Assembly (NCBI GenBank): GCA_024636975.1
Contig: JAGXGA010000017.1
Span: 62,001 to 126,000, forward strand
DNA from: Mariniphaga sp.
GTDB lineage: Bacteria > Bacteroidota > Bacteroidia > Bacteroidales > Prolixibacteraceae
Length of the DNA stretch: 64,000 bases
Direction: 5' to 3'
In this document: positions 18,891 to 27,932 of the stretch, piece by piece
Layout: the number at the start of each line of letters is the position of its first letter
Position numbering within the stretch: the first letter of the stretch is position 1
Notes under the pieces: model-generated
Databases searched by the model: none
The model's input: only the letters and a program-made list of their open reading frames with translations
What the model was told of the DNA's origin: nothing
Made by a program: the position numbers and the translations under genes

Positions 18891-19093
18891 GCATTATGAT
18901 CTCTGATGTCCGTAAAAATGATAGCTGTTTTTCAAATAAGCACCTGAATTATGAAGAGATCATGCTCTTTTAATGAAAAAGGTCTGTATTTTTTAAACTC
19001 CTGCACCGTATTATATTTTTTGAAAAGAGCCTAATTATGGCATGTAAGGTATATCTGAAGCTTTTGTCTAATACAGGCTCCCGGGAAGGATGA

Positions 19094-19780
19094 TCATTTG
19101 GGAATGAATGCTTTATTTTCCAACACTTCCACACCTTCATTCTTACCGATGATGATGCGTTCACACATATTTAAAAACAGGCCGTGTTCGAGAACACCGG
19201 TTACGCTGTCGAGCTTTCGTATTAATTCTTCAGCAGCGACAGGTTTTTGGAGGTGTAAATCGATGATGTAATTTCCATTGTCGGTAATAAATGGTTCCTC
19301 ATCTTTAAGGCGCAGACTTGGGTTTAACGCCATTCTGTGAAGCTTTTTTAATGTGTGGGTGTGCCCGAAGGGAAGAATTTCAACGGGAAGGGGGAATCCT
19401 CCAAGGGCATCTACGTATTTGCTGTCGTCCATAATCCAGATAATTCTTTTTGAAAGCCTGGCAATGAGCTTTTCCCTGAATAAGGCGCCTCCGCCTCCTT
19501 TAATGGCATTGAAGTTTTTGTCGATTTCATCAACCCCGTCAATGAGCAGATCGATGCCAGCAACTTCATCGACCGAGAACATAGGAATATTAAGGCTTCC
19601 GGCCAGCTTTTCGGTAGCATGGGAGGTGGTTACAGCTTTTATAAATAATCCATTAGCAACCATTTCTCCGAGTTTTTTGATAGAATAATATGCTGTTGAT
19701 CCCGTACCCAGCCCAACAACCATTCCATCTTCAACATATTCGGCAGCTTTTTCTGCGGCGGTTTTTTTCTTATGATCCAT
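19094..19780 (-). CDS. rpiA: Ribose-5-phosphate isomerase A
   Basis: Interconverts ribose 5-phosphate and ribulose 5-phosphate in the pentose phosphate pathway. The 228-residue protein has the substrate loop GLGTGSTAYYSI (about 23-34), LLIDGVDEIDKNF with the catalytic Asp pair, and KGGGGALFREKLIA, followed by a conserved Lys/Glu region. Length fits RpiA and the fold differs from RpiB. It is a single gene in a gap between marC and an L,D-transpeptidase whose terminator isolates it from upstream transcription. Confidence 0.97.
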   Translation of the reverse strand: MDHKKKTAAEKAAEYVEDGMVVGLGTGSTAYYSIKKLGEMVANGLFIKAVTTSHATEKLAGSLNIPMFSVDEVAGIDLLIDGVDEIDKNFNAIKGGGGALFREKLIARLSKRIIWIMDDSKYVDALGGFPLPVEILPFGHTHTLKKLHRMALNPSLRLKDEEPFITDNGNYIIDLHLQKPVAAEELIRKLDSVTGVLEHGLFLNMCERIIIGKNEGVEVLENKAFIPK

Positions 19781-19873
19781 AATCAGTATGTTACAGATTA
19801 CCTATCTGGTATTTAAAACTGAAACAAAGGGAGATGCCAAAAGGTTCCGGTATGTGGTTTTAGACAATAAAGC

Positions 19874-19899
19874 ATAAAAAAACCGGCAAAAGCCGGTTT
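19874..19899 (-). terminator. Terminator of the YkuD-like_2 gene
   Basis: On the reverse strand, stem AAACCGGC / GCCGGTTT with an AAAA/TTTT loop runs into seven T. It lies 20 bp after the stop of the 19921-20628 gene. Confidence 0.85.
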
Positions 19900-19920
19900 G
19901 TATTTTCCTAAATATTCATT

Positions 19921-20628
19921 TTAAACAGCAGATGGATTCAGGACATTCGATTTCTCGATAAAAACAGGGTCGGGGTAATAAATAAACAATGTGCTGCCTT
20001 CTTTAATTGTGTTTATAACTTTTTCATGTATTTCCACTGAAACCGAAGGGCAACCAAGGCTGCGACCCAACCTGCCGTTTTGTTTTATGAAATCGGCACT
20101 GACATAGTCGGCTCCATGCATAACGATGGCACGACTGCGGGCATTACAATTAAATTCCTTGTCCATGCCTTCCAGGAACAATGAAAGGCCATGTTTACCC
20201 TGGTATGTTTCTCCGGTAGCATAAAAACCGATTGAGCTCATGTAGGAACCGGAAGCGTTAGAGAATGCACCGGCCTTTTCGTTTCCTGAGTTTCTTCCAT
20301 GTGCAACATAATCGTTGAATAATACTTTATTGCTTTCAAGATTAATTATCCACAGGCGTTTTTCATTTGATGACAAACTGAAATCAATAACTGTCAGAAT
20401 ATCTTTTTTTACTGTTCCCTGAACTTCTTTCAGTGCCTGATGGCCCTTATAAGCTATTGCAAAAACTTCTTCTGATGGCAAGTTTACCTGGTTGTTGTCA
20501 GCCAGTTCACTGTACAACATTTGTGATGCATTTAATTCTCCGGCCCCGGCCGTTACAGTTTTAATGGAGCTTCCCGCGAAGAGGATTAAAGCCGTAAAAA
20601 GAAACATTAAGAATGGGTATTTTGTCAT
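19921..20628 (-). CDS. L,D-transpeptidase catalytic-domain protein (YkuD-like type 2), exported
   Basis: Predicted envelope enzyme of the murein L,D-transpeptidase group. The 235-residue product has an N-terminal signal helix (about 5-22). The catalytic part runs from the LWIINLESNKVLFNDYVAHG region to RSRAIVMHGADYVSADF, then LGRSLGCPSVS with the nucleophile Cys193; the His at VMHGADYV is the expected partner. This matches the family seen next to or apart from classical YkuD enzymes in Bacteroidota. Roles could be peptidoglycan cross-linking or protein attachment; which one cannot be told. It is followed upstream by a second, larger L,D-transpeptidase on the same strand, 103 bp away. Confidence 0.87.
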   Translation of the reverse strand: MTKYPFLMFLFTALILFAGSSIKTVTAGAGELNASQMLYSELADNNQVNLPSEEVFAIAYKGHQALKEVQGTVKKDILTVIDFSLSSNEKRLWIINLESNKVLFNDYVAHGRNSGNEKAGAFSNASGSYMSSIGFYATGETYQGKHGLSLFLEGMDKEFNCNARSRAIVMHGADYVSADFIKQNGRLGRSLGCPSVSVEIHEKVINTIKEGSTLFIYYPDPVFIEKSNVLNPSAV

Positions 20629-20731
20629 GTGTGTATGAATGTTTTTGTATTAGTATTATTACGCTATTTCCTTCAAAATATTGTATAGCTACCCGATTTA
20701 ATCAATAACCATGCCATTCGCAATCCTAATT

Positions 20732-22438
20732 TCAGTTGTCGGTTTTAGGCATTATCCCTGCTAATTTAGGGAAATTGGTTCGCATAAAATCCATAGATAA
20801 ATTATCGAATTCATAGACATCTTCCCTGAAATTCAGGCTGTTATTTTCCACCCAGGCGGTTTGGTACATTATATGAACGGGATTTTTTTCTTCAAGATAA
20901 ACGACCTGTTTTACGGTGTCTTCAAAATAGCTTAACAGGGTATCGGCAGGCAGCTGTTCGCTCAGCAGTTCCATTGCCAGATCCTCGGGTTTTTCAAGCC
21001 GGATGCATCCGTGGCTGAAATCACGTTGTTCAACATTGAAGAGATGATCGGCAGGGGTATCATGTAAGTAAATGCTGAATTTATTTTGGAGCATAAACTG
21101 AATTTCCCCCAGGGAATTCCAGGGGCCGGGATGTTGTACAATGAAAAATGGAAAGCTGTCGCGTGAAACTTCTGCCCAGTCGAATTCCTTTATGTTTATC
21201 GTGTCTTCACTGACATAGGAATCGCGCAGAATGGAATAATTATTTCGCTTCATAAATGCTGTATCCTCAAGCATTTTTGGAAACAGTTCTTCGGTGGCAA
21301 TGCTGTTAGGCACATTCCATGCAGGATTGAAGATGATGTAATTTAAAGTATCTTCCAAAACCGGCGTGTAGTGTTCATTTTCGCCTACTACAACTCTCAT
21401 ATTCATAACTTCCGCTTCGTTTTTATAAAAAGTAAAGGAATAATCAGGAATGTTGATTATGATATGATTTTCGCCAAAATCATCAGGCAGCCAGCGGATC
21501 CGATCGATGTTAAGCCTTATTTGGTTAAGCCTGAAATCAAGAGGTACATTCATTTGTTTTAATGTATTTTCTCCGGCAATGCCATCTTTTTCGAGGCCGT
21601 GCCTTTGTTGGAATTTTTCAACAGCACTACTTAGTTTTTTATCATAGGCCAGGGAATTCAGGTATGCAGAATCCCCCTGTTCGAGATCGCCGGTTGCATG
21701 AAGGTAATTCTTTATACGTATGACGTTGGAATGCGAATCATTTTCTTTTAACGGAGGAAAAGAGCCAGGCAATGGCCAGCCTCCTTGTTCCTTCACTTCT
21801 GTTAAACGTTGAAACTCTTTTATCAGCAAATCATATTGTTCGTGTTTTGGTTTAAGTTCAGTAAACAATTCAGTAATTTTTCCCTGCTCAATCGCCTTAT
21901 CCAGGTGAGGAACCAGGTCCACGGTGTCAGGAATTATTTGCCAGACTATATCCAAATCTTTAGGATCGAGAATACCTGATGAGATTTGAGAAGCATAATC
22001 GAACCAGGCTTGTGTCATCTTCACATCGGCATCGGAAATTACTTCAGCAAATGAAATTCTGCCAGCCGATCGTTTTTGCATATTAAGCAAAGCTTCTTCA
22101 ACTTTCACAAGATAAATTTCTGGTACAGGTAATCCTTCCTTCCATGAGGATTTTAACACACTCTTAAGCTCCTGCCCGTGTTTATTTAATTCACCGTTTT
22201 CAAACCATACGGGTTGGAATGACCTGTTGCTGTAAAACCGACTGGTCTCATCTGACCACTCAGAAAGATTGATTAAATCAATGTGCTGGTTGACAATTAC
22301 TTCTTCGGTTTTAGGAGAAATGCCAAAAAGTTTTCTTAACGAAAATCCACTTTCTTTTTCAGGCGGCTGGGCATCGACGAACGACGGGAAAAGAAATGTC
22401 AATGCAATTATATAATAATAAATATTTTTTAATTTCAT
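20732..22438 (-). CDS. L,D-transpeptidase of the YcbB/LdtD type
   Basis: Peptidoglycan enzyme forming 3-3 cross-links, acting in the periplasm. The 568-residue protein begins with a signal peptide (cleavage near VDAQP, residue 22-24), followed by a scaffold domain, a peptidoglycan-binding region (~residues 220-285, AVEKFQQRHGLEKDGIAGE) and the YkuD domain with FNPAWNVPNSIATEELFPKM, the capping-lid region and SHGCIRLEKPEDLA, where Cys478 is the nucleophile. The order and size agree with E. coli YcbB. The tail lacks extra domains. It lies upstream of a second L,D-transpeptidase in the same orientation; the 103-bp gap leaves open whether they share a message. Confidence 0.92.
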   Translation of the reverse strand: MKLKNIYYYIIALTFLFPSFVDAQPPEKESGFSLRKLFGISPKTEEVIVNQHIDLINLSEWSDETSRFYSNRSFQPVWFENGELNKHGQELKSVLKSSWKEGLPVPEIYLVKVEEALLNMQKRSAGRISFAEVISDADVKMTQAWFDYASQISSGILDPKDLDIVWQIIPDTVDLVPHLDKAIEQGKITELFTELKPKHEQYDLLIKEFQRLTEVKEQGGWPLPGSFPPLKENDSHSNVIRIKNYLHATGDLEQGDSAYLNSLAYDKKLSSAVEKFQQRHGLEKDGIAGENTLKQMNVPLDFRLNQIRLNIDRIRWLPDDFGENHIIINIPDYSFTFYKNEAEVMNMRVVVGENEHYTPVLEDTLNYIIFNPAWNVPNSIATEELFPKMLEDTAFMKRNNYSILRDSYVSEDTINIKEFDWAEVSRDSFPFFIVQHPGPWNSLGEIQFMLQNKFSIYLHDTPADHLFNVEQRDFSHGCIRLEKPEDLAMELLSEQLPADTLLSYFEDTVKQVVYLEEKNPVHIMYQTAWVENNSLNFREDVYEFDNLSMDFMRTNFPKLAGIMPKTDN

Positions 22439-22540
22439 ATTAAATTGTGTTGTTTAAGGGTACATCCCATTGCTGGGAAATCATCTTTTGTAAACGTAAT
22501 TATCGATTACAAGTTCATGCCGGTTATCATAGTCAGTATT

Positions 22541-24973
22541 CTATTTCTTCCATTTCAACCGAAGACTGTTTGATACCACGCTGACACTGCTAAGCGCCAT
22601 TGCAGCACCCGCTATCATTGGATTAAGCATAAACCCGTTGATTGGATACAAAATTCCTGCCGCAATTGGAATGCCAATTAAATTATAAATAAAAGCCCAG
22701 AATAAATTTTCGCGGATTGTTTTGACTGTTTGTTTCGACAGCTTAATTGCCATAGGGATTTTATTCAAATCGGATGAAACGATGGTCATTTTCGCCACAT
22801 CCATTGCAATATCGCTGCCTTTACCCATTGCAATACTTACATCGGCCTGGGCCAGGGCAGTGCTGTCGTTAATGCCGTCGCCAACCATGGCTACCTTCCT
22901 GCCTTTACTTTGAAGTTCTTTAACAAATTCGGCTTTTTCTGCAGGCAGTACTTCAGCCTTGAAATTATTTATACCGGCTTTTTCTGCAATTGCCTTTGCG
23001 GTAGATTCATTGTCACCTGTAAGCATGTACACCTCAATGCCTGATTTCTGAAGCTTCCTGACAGCTTCTGCTGATGTATCCTTTATCTTGTCGGCAATGG
23101 CAATTATCGCAAGTGCATTTTTGCTGTCAGCGAACCAAATTACTGTTTTTGATTCGTTGCTCCATGCATCTGCATTTTTAAGCATCGATTCAGGTACAGT
23201 TATGTTGTTTTCATTGAGCAGTTTCTTATTTCCTATAAAATAGGATTGCCCATCTGCCTCAGCCGTTGCACCCTTTCCTGTTAAACTTTCAAAATTAGCC
23301 AGAGGCATTTCCCTCAATTCAGGATAATAATTCACCACTGCTTCTGCAAGTGGATGCTCTGATTTTTTTTCGATGCTGAAAAGGATCTCCTTACTTCTCT
23401 TATCCTCACTTAGCCAGAATACATCGGTTACAACTGGTTTTCCTTCTGTAATGGTACCAGTTTTGTCAAGAACAACGGCATCTATATCTTTAGCCAGCTC
23501 CAGGCTTTCGGCATCCTTAATAAGAATACCGTTTTCAGCTCCTTTGCCAACGCCTACCATAATGGCAGTAGGTGTAGCCAGGCCCAAAGCACACGGACAG
23601 GCAATTACAAGTACAGTAATCAAAGCAAGCAATCCCTGCGTAAAGCCGCTTTCGCCTCCAAAGATCACCCATACAGTAAATGCCACAAGGGCAATAGTAA
23701 TTACCACAGGGACAAATATTCCTGCTATTTTGTCTACCAGTTTCTGTACCGGCGCTTTGCTTCCCTGTGCATCCTGCACCATTTTAATAATCTGGGCAAG
23801 CATGGTTTCAGCGCCTACCTTTTCGGCACGGAACAGAAAGCTTCCTTTTTGGTTAATAGTTCCGGCATACACTTTCTCCTTTTCCGTTTTTAAAACAGGA
23901 ACTGGTTCACCAGTTAGCATGCTTTCATCAACATAGGAACTGCCCTCAGTTAACAGCCCATCGACTGCAATTTTTTCACCTGGCTTAACTATAACCACAT
24001 CGTCTTTTTGAATTTTCTCAACGGGTATTTGCATTTGTTGCCCATCCTGCATCAAAACAGTAACGTTGCGGGGCTGCAATCCCATAAGTTTTTTAATCGC
24101 ATTCGAAGTATTTCCCTTTGCTTTTTCTTCAAGCATTTTGCCAAGCAGTATAAAGGCTATTATAACAGCCGCTGCCTCAAAATATACATGGGCATGCAGT
24201 CCCCTGCTGTGCCAGAATTGTGGGTAAAGGGTATTGGATACGCTGAATATATAGGCCACACCGGTGCTTAAAGCCACCAGTGTATCCATATTTGCAGTCC
24301 GGTGTTTGGCCTGTTTCCAGGCATTAATATAAAAGTCTCTTCCAAACAAAAGGATTACAGGAGTTGTGAAAATCCACATGATTTCATTGGCGAATGGCAT
24401 ATTCATGAAAAACATACCAATTATAAACACCGGCAATGAAAACAGAACCGCCCCGATTGTATGCCGTTTAAGCTTACGGTATTTTTTTGCCCTTATATCT
24501 TCAAGAGTATCAGCGGTGTCGGCACCTGGTTCCACTATTATATCATAACCCACCGATTGCAGCGCTTCCTGCATATCTTCAGGCCTGACAACATTTGGAA
24601 GGTATTCCACAGTTAATGAAGATGTACCAAAATTAACTGATGCATCAATTACACCTTCCTTTGCCTGCACCATGCTTTGGGCGCTTACAGCACAGGAAGC
24701 ACAGCTTAAGTGGAGAACAGGAAATGTTTTTTTTATGGCAGGAACTTCGTATCCCAGGCTGCGAATAACATTTACGGCTTCGGGTAAAATGGTAAGTCCA
24801 TTGGCCGGTTCAATAACAGCCCTTCGGTTATTGATTTCCACCCGTTGTGAAGCTACTCCCTTAACTTTTCCCAGTTTTTCCTCAAGAATATGGGCATTGT
24901 GCTCGTTATCGACTCCTTCAACAGGAATGTAAATCGGATGTATTTTATTATTTTCCATGTCTTGCAGTTGCAT
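22541..24973 (-). CDS. copA: Copper-transporting P1B-type ATPase
   Basis: Exports Cu(I) across the inner membrane. In the 810 residues I see two N-terminal HMA-like modules: the first (about 10-78) lacks the CxxC pair, the second has CASC at 91-94. Then come eight helices, actuator motif MLTGEP, the CPC metal site ACPCALGLATP (Cys459, Cys461), phosphorylation site DKTGT with Asp503, the HP motif SEHPLAEA, hinge VGDGINDSTALAQADV and helix 7-8 residues YN and MxxSS (ALSSVSVVSNSLR). These together point to Cu(I). The start may instead be the ATG at 24958. It lies 76 bp after a CxxC-bearing AraC gene and a histidine kinase on the same strand, likely one copper-response unit. Confidence 0.95.
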   Translation of the reverse strand: MQLQDMENNKIHPIYIPVEGVDNEHNAHILEEKLGKVKGVASQRVEINNRRAVIEPANGLTILPEAVNVIRSLGYEVPAIKKTFPVLHLSCASCAVSAQSMVQAKEGVIDASVNFGTSSLTVEYLPNVVRPEDMQEALQSVGYDIIVEPGADTADTLEDIRAKKYRKLKRHTIGAVLFSLPVFIIGMFFMNMPFANEIMWIFTTPVILLFGRDFYINAWKQAKHRTANMDTLVALSTGVAYIFSVSNTLYPQFWHSRGLHAHVYFEAAAVIIAFILLGKMLEEKAKGNTSNAIKKLMGLQPRNVTVLMQDGQQMQIPVEKIQKDDVVIVKPGEKIAVDGLLTEGSSYVDESMLTGEPVPVLKTEKEKVYAGTINQKGSFLFRAEKVGAETMLAQIIKMVQDAQGSKAPVQKLVDKIAGIFVPVVITIALVAFTVWVIFGGESGFTQGLLALITVLVIACPCALGLATPTAIMVGVGKGAENGILIKDAESLELAKDIDAVVLDKTGTITEGKPVVTDVFWLSEDKRSKEILFSIEKKSEHPLAEAVVNYYPELREMPLANFESLTGKGATAEADGQSYFIGNKKLLNENNITVPESMLKNADAWSNESKTVIWFADSKNALAIIAIADKIKDTSAEAVRKLQKSGIEVYMLTGDNESTAKAIAEKAGINNFKAEVLPAEKAEFVKELQSKGRKVAMVGDGINDSTALAQADVSIAMGKGSDIAMDVAKMTIVSSDLNKIPMAIKLSKQTVKTIRENLFWAFIYNLIGIPIAAGILYPINGFMLNPMIAGAAMALSSVSVVSNSLRLKWKK

Positions 24974-25049
24974 TAAATTTCTGTTAATGCAAATATCACA
25001 ACAAAAGCCGGGAGGAATATTATATGATTTTGAAAAAGAGTTATATAAT

Positions 25050-25613
25050 TTACACTTCGTCGAGTGGTTTGCGTTTTTCGATCCGGATGTTTTTAAAATG
25101 ACTAGGTGTGAGGCCGGTAACTTTTTTAAACTGGTTGCTTAGATGTGAAACACTGGAGTAGTTAAGCTGATATGCAATCTCGCTTAATGTAAGTTCGCCA
25201 TACACCAGAAGCTCTTTTACCTTTTTAATTTTTTGGGCAATAAAATATTTTTCTATTGTTGTGCCTTCAACTTCAGAAAACAGGTTGGTAATATGTGTGT
25301 AATCGTGATTTATTCTGCTGGTCAGGTAATCGGAAAGGTTACTTTTTAACTGGTTGTTCTGCTGGTGCACCAGTTCGATAATAAGTGTCTTGATTTTTTC
25401 GATGAGCTGACTTTTTTTGTCATCAATAAGGGAAAAGCCAAGGTCATGCAACATTAAATCTACTTTGGTTTTTTGCTGGTCAGATAGTTCTTTGGGAAGG
25501 GTAACCTCGCCCAATGTCACATGAAGTGGTGCATGTCCCAACTTTTTCAGTTCCGATTTTACCACCAATATGCATCGGTTACATACCATGTTTTTAATAT
25601 AGAGCTTATTCAT
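25050..25613 (-). CDS. AraC family regulator with N-terminal CxxC (HMA-like) domain
   Basis: Likely copper-responsive transcription factor. The 187-residue protein starts with LYIKNMVCNRCILVVKSELKKLG, where Cys11 and Cys14 are placed as in heavy-metal-associated domains; the following ~60 residues (LGHAPLHVTLGEVTLP) fit a short beta-alpha metal-binding fold. The last ~100 residues are an AraC HTH pair, with LSEIAYQLNYSSVSHLSNQFKK as the second motif. It precedes the copper ATPase by 76 bp on the same strand, so a role in controlling it is the natural inference. The frame reaches a TTG at 25622, but ATG 25613 gives the family-like N-terminus MNKLYIKN. A direct metal test has not been seen by me. 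Confidence 0.83.
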   Translation of the reverse strand: MNKLYIKNMVCNRCILVVKSELKKLGHAPLHVTLGEVTLPKELSDQQKTKVDLMLHDLGFSLIDDKKSQLIEKIKTLIIELVHQQNNQLKSNLSDYLTSRINHDYTHITNLFSEVEGTTIEKYFIAQKIKKVKELLVYGELTLSEIAYQLNYSSVSHLSNQFKKVTGLTPSHFKNIRIEKRKPLDEV

Positions 25614-25655
25614 ATTGGTCAATACTTCATTATTTTTTAAAACAGCTTTATTAAA

Positions 25656-26720
25656 TTACAATTTATCCTTTGGTAATTCAAAATAAAAGGTTGAACCATT
25701 TTCGGGTTCACTTTCCACGCCAATTTTACCGTTATGCTCCATCACTATCTTTTTTGCAATGGCCAATCCTAATCCTGTACTTTTTTCACCACCTGTTGGT
25801 TTTACACTTGTTTTTTGAAAATACTGAAACAATTGCTTTTGTTCTTCTTTGGGTATACCCTTACCTTTATCTGTAACTTCCGTTTTTACATATTTTTTAC
25901 GTTCAGAAACCGTTACTGTTATTTCACTGTTTGGATAGGAAAATTTTATAGCATTCGTAAGCAGGTTATTTATAACCTCACTTAGATAATGTTCATCAAA
26001 TGAAAAATATATTTCTTTTTCCTGCGGTTTAAAGCTGATATTTAACTGCTTATTACTGGCAAGCATTTGATTAAGTGAAACATATTTTCTTACAAAATCC
26101 ACATACTCCTGTCGTTTCAAGGAGAGAGAAACAGTCCCTGATTCAATTTTAGAAATATCAAGCAGCTTTTCAAGCATTTCGATGGTATTGCTGCTAATCG
26201 TTTTAATATAACTATAAATTTGCACAGCATTGGGATCAGCATTATCCGAATAACCGTTTAAAAGCAATTCGGAAAAACCATAAATGTTTCCAATAGGGTT
26301 TCGTAAATCATGCGCTGCCATTCCTATAAGCCTGTTCTTTTCAACATTCAATATTTCCAGTTTTTTATTTATTTCAATCAGTTTTTGATGTTTTTGGTTC
26401 ATGTTAAATGCAAGTTGACCAACAAGTACAAAAATGCCAAACCGAACAAATGAATTCCACACAGGTATAAGTGTATGAGAGAAATCGCCTGCAAAGTATT
26501 CAGGCAGAAACCACACAATTGAAGCCACTATGGCAATCAAAATAATGTGATACTGTTTTATTCTATTCTGGAGAGAGAGAATTAAAATCGGTATCAGGTA
26601 AAAAATAGAAAGGGCTATTTCTGAACCTGTGTAATAATCAACCAAACCTATAACAATAATAAATAAAATGGAAAAGAGTATGGACTGAAGATTATTTTTG
26701 AATTGGATGTTGGTAATCAT
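25656..26720 (-). CDS. Sensor histidine kinase, integral membrane
   Basis: Two-component sensor of 354 residues. Residues ~10-105 form four or five hydrophobic helices with almost no extracellular loop, followed by a coiled coil (NQKHQKLIEINKKLEILN). The dimerisation box is MAAHDLRNPIGNIYGF with phospho-acceptor His137. The ATPase domain shows NNLLTNAIKFSYP (N box), DKGKGIPKEEQ (G1) and GGEKSTGLGLAIAK (G2). No response regulator is encoded next to it; instead the CxxC-AraC gene follows after 42 bp and the copper ATPase after that. The poor extracytoplasmic part suggests sensing within the membrane. Whether it belongs to copper control is inference from the operon-like spacing. Confidence 0.9.
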   Translation of the reverse strand: MITNIQFKNNLQSILFSILFIIVIGLVDYYTGSEIALSIFYLIPILILSLQNRIKQYHIILIAIVASIVWFLPEYFAGDFSHTLIPVWNSFVRFGIFVLVGQLAFNMNQKHQKLIEINKKLEILNVEKNRLIGMAAHDLRNPIGNIYGFSELLLNGYSDNADPNAVQIYSYIKTISSNTIEMLEKLLDISKIESGTVSLSLKRQEYVDFVRKYVSLNQMLASNKQLNISFKPQEKEIYFSFDEHYLSEVINNLLTNAIKFSYPNSEITVTVSERKKYVKTEVTDKGKGIPKEEQKQLFQYFQKTSVKPTGGEKSTGLGLAIAKKIVMEHNGKIGVESEPENGSTFYFELPKDKL

Positions 26721-26929
26721 TTTTATCTGATCATGTTAAATAAATTCATAATTAAGTACGGCAGTATATTTAAAGCAGATTTTGCTGTAACTGTAAAACG
26801 TATTTTCTTTCGCTTTGTTTTGAAGGAAAATAAATTTATGCTAAATTTTAGATACCTTAAAGGTCAATAAGTTTCGAAGCTATGGGAGTCAAATGGGATT
26901 AAAGGCATGAAGTTGTGTAGTTGACCTTA

Positions 26930-27790
26930 CTAATGGTATATCTGCTCCAACGTTTGTTCAATATTTTCATATTTGAAATGGAATCCTTCTGCCAGCAATT
27001 TTTCAGGATGAACAGCCGGGCTTTTAATGAGCAAAGTTGCTGCCTGTCCGTAAATCAATTTTAAAGCAAAGGCAGGTACTGTAGTAACAGCCGGACGGTT
27101 TAAAGTTTTTGCCATTGCCTGCGTAAATTCAGCATTGCTGATCTGGTTTGGCGCTGCGAGTATATATAAGCCTTTGGTTTGAGGTTTTTCAATGGCCCAC
27201 GTATAAGCACGGGCCACATCGGTTTCGTGAATAAATGGAAAGGGTTGTTTTCCGCTGCCTACTTTTCCTCCGACTCCCATTTTAAAAGGAAGGTTCATTT
27301 TTTTTATGGCATGTGATTTTTTTCCAAGAACCGCAGCCATCCTGAAAATGGTTAGTTCAACATCACCGGGAAGCAGTTCCCAGACCTTTTCCCATTGTTT
27401 TCCCACTTCTCCTAAAAAGCCTTTGTCGTATTCAGTGCTTTTTTCGGTGTGGGTTTTTCCCGGAGCAAAGATGCTGATACCGGATGCCGAAACCACCTTT
27501 CGGGGACGATGTTCAATGTCCAGACGCATAATAGCACTTGCCAGGTTTCTGGCCGTTACAACCCGGCTGTCTAAAATTTCTCTTTTATTTTCTTCAGTCC
27601 ATCTTTGAAGAATTGGCGCTCCGGCCAGATGGATTACTGCATCTGTATCTTTCAGCTCATTGGCCAACTGTTCTATAGGTCCATATAGCGTATTTCGGCT
27701 GATGCCTTCAGTACGATGACCACTTTTGATTAATTCATCTGAGATAATAGTCCCCAGGTAGCCCGATGATCCTGAAATTTTTATATTCAT
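26930..27790 (-). CDS. TIGR01777-type SDR epimerase-like protein (YfcH/SULA)
   Basis: NAD(P)-binding protein of the extended SDR superfamily; the cellular function of the TIGR01777 group is not settled. The 286-residue sequence has the Rossmann loop ISGSSGYLGTIISDELIKSG at its start, AVIHLAGAPI, RWTEENKREILDSRV, then HRPRKVVSASGISIF, and the C-terminal domain of the family including PFPFIHETDVARAYTWAIE. The usual Tyr-x-x-x-Lys catalytic pair is not where a classical epimerase has it. It is preceded by the HK gene on the same strand but separated by 209 bp, so it is likely independent. Confidence 0.85.
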   Translation of the reverse strand: MNIKISGSSGYLGTIISDELIKSGHRTEGISRNTLYGPIEQLANELKDTDAVIHLAGAPILQRWTEENKREILDSRVVTARNLASAIMRLDIEHRPRKVVSASGISIFAPGKTHTEKSTEYDKGFLGEVGKQWEKVWELLPGDVELTIFRMAAVLGKKSHAIKKMNLPFKMGVGGKVGSGKQPFPFIHETDVARAYTWAIEKPQTKGLYILAAPNQISNAEFTQAMAKTLNRPAVTTVPAFALKLIYGQAATLLIKSPAVHPEKLLAEGFHFKYENIEQTLEQIYH

Positions 27791-27932
27791 TGCTTATTAT
27801 TTTAACTGCAATTAAACTTAAGTAAATTTAATAAATGTAAACAGTGATAAGTACCATTTAAAGTTTATGTTTATTTTATTTTAAACAATGAATTGATAAA
27901 GAGTGTTTTTTAATTAAGGGAAAAAGATCATT

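Noticed and set aside
18954-18969. Terminator after marC
   Set aside because: Only a five-base stem with four T; not convincing.
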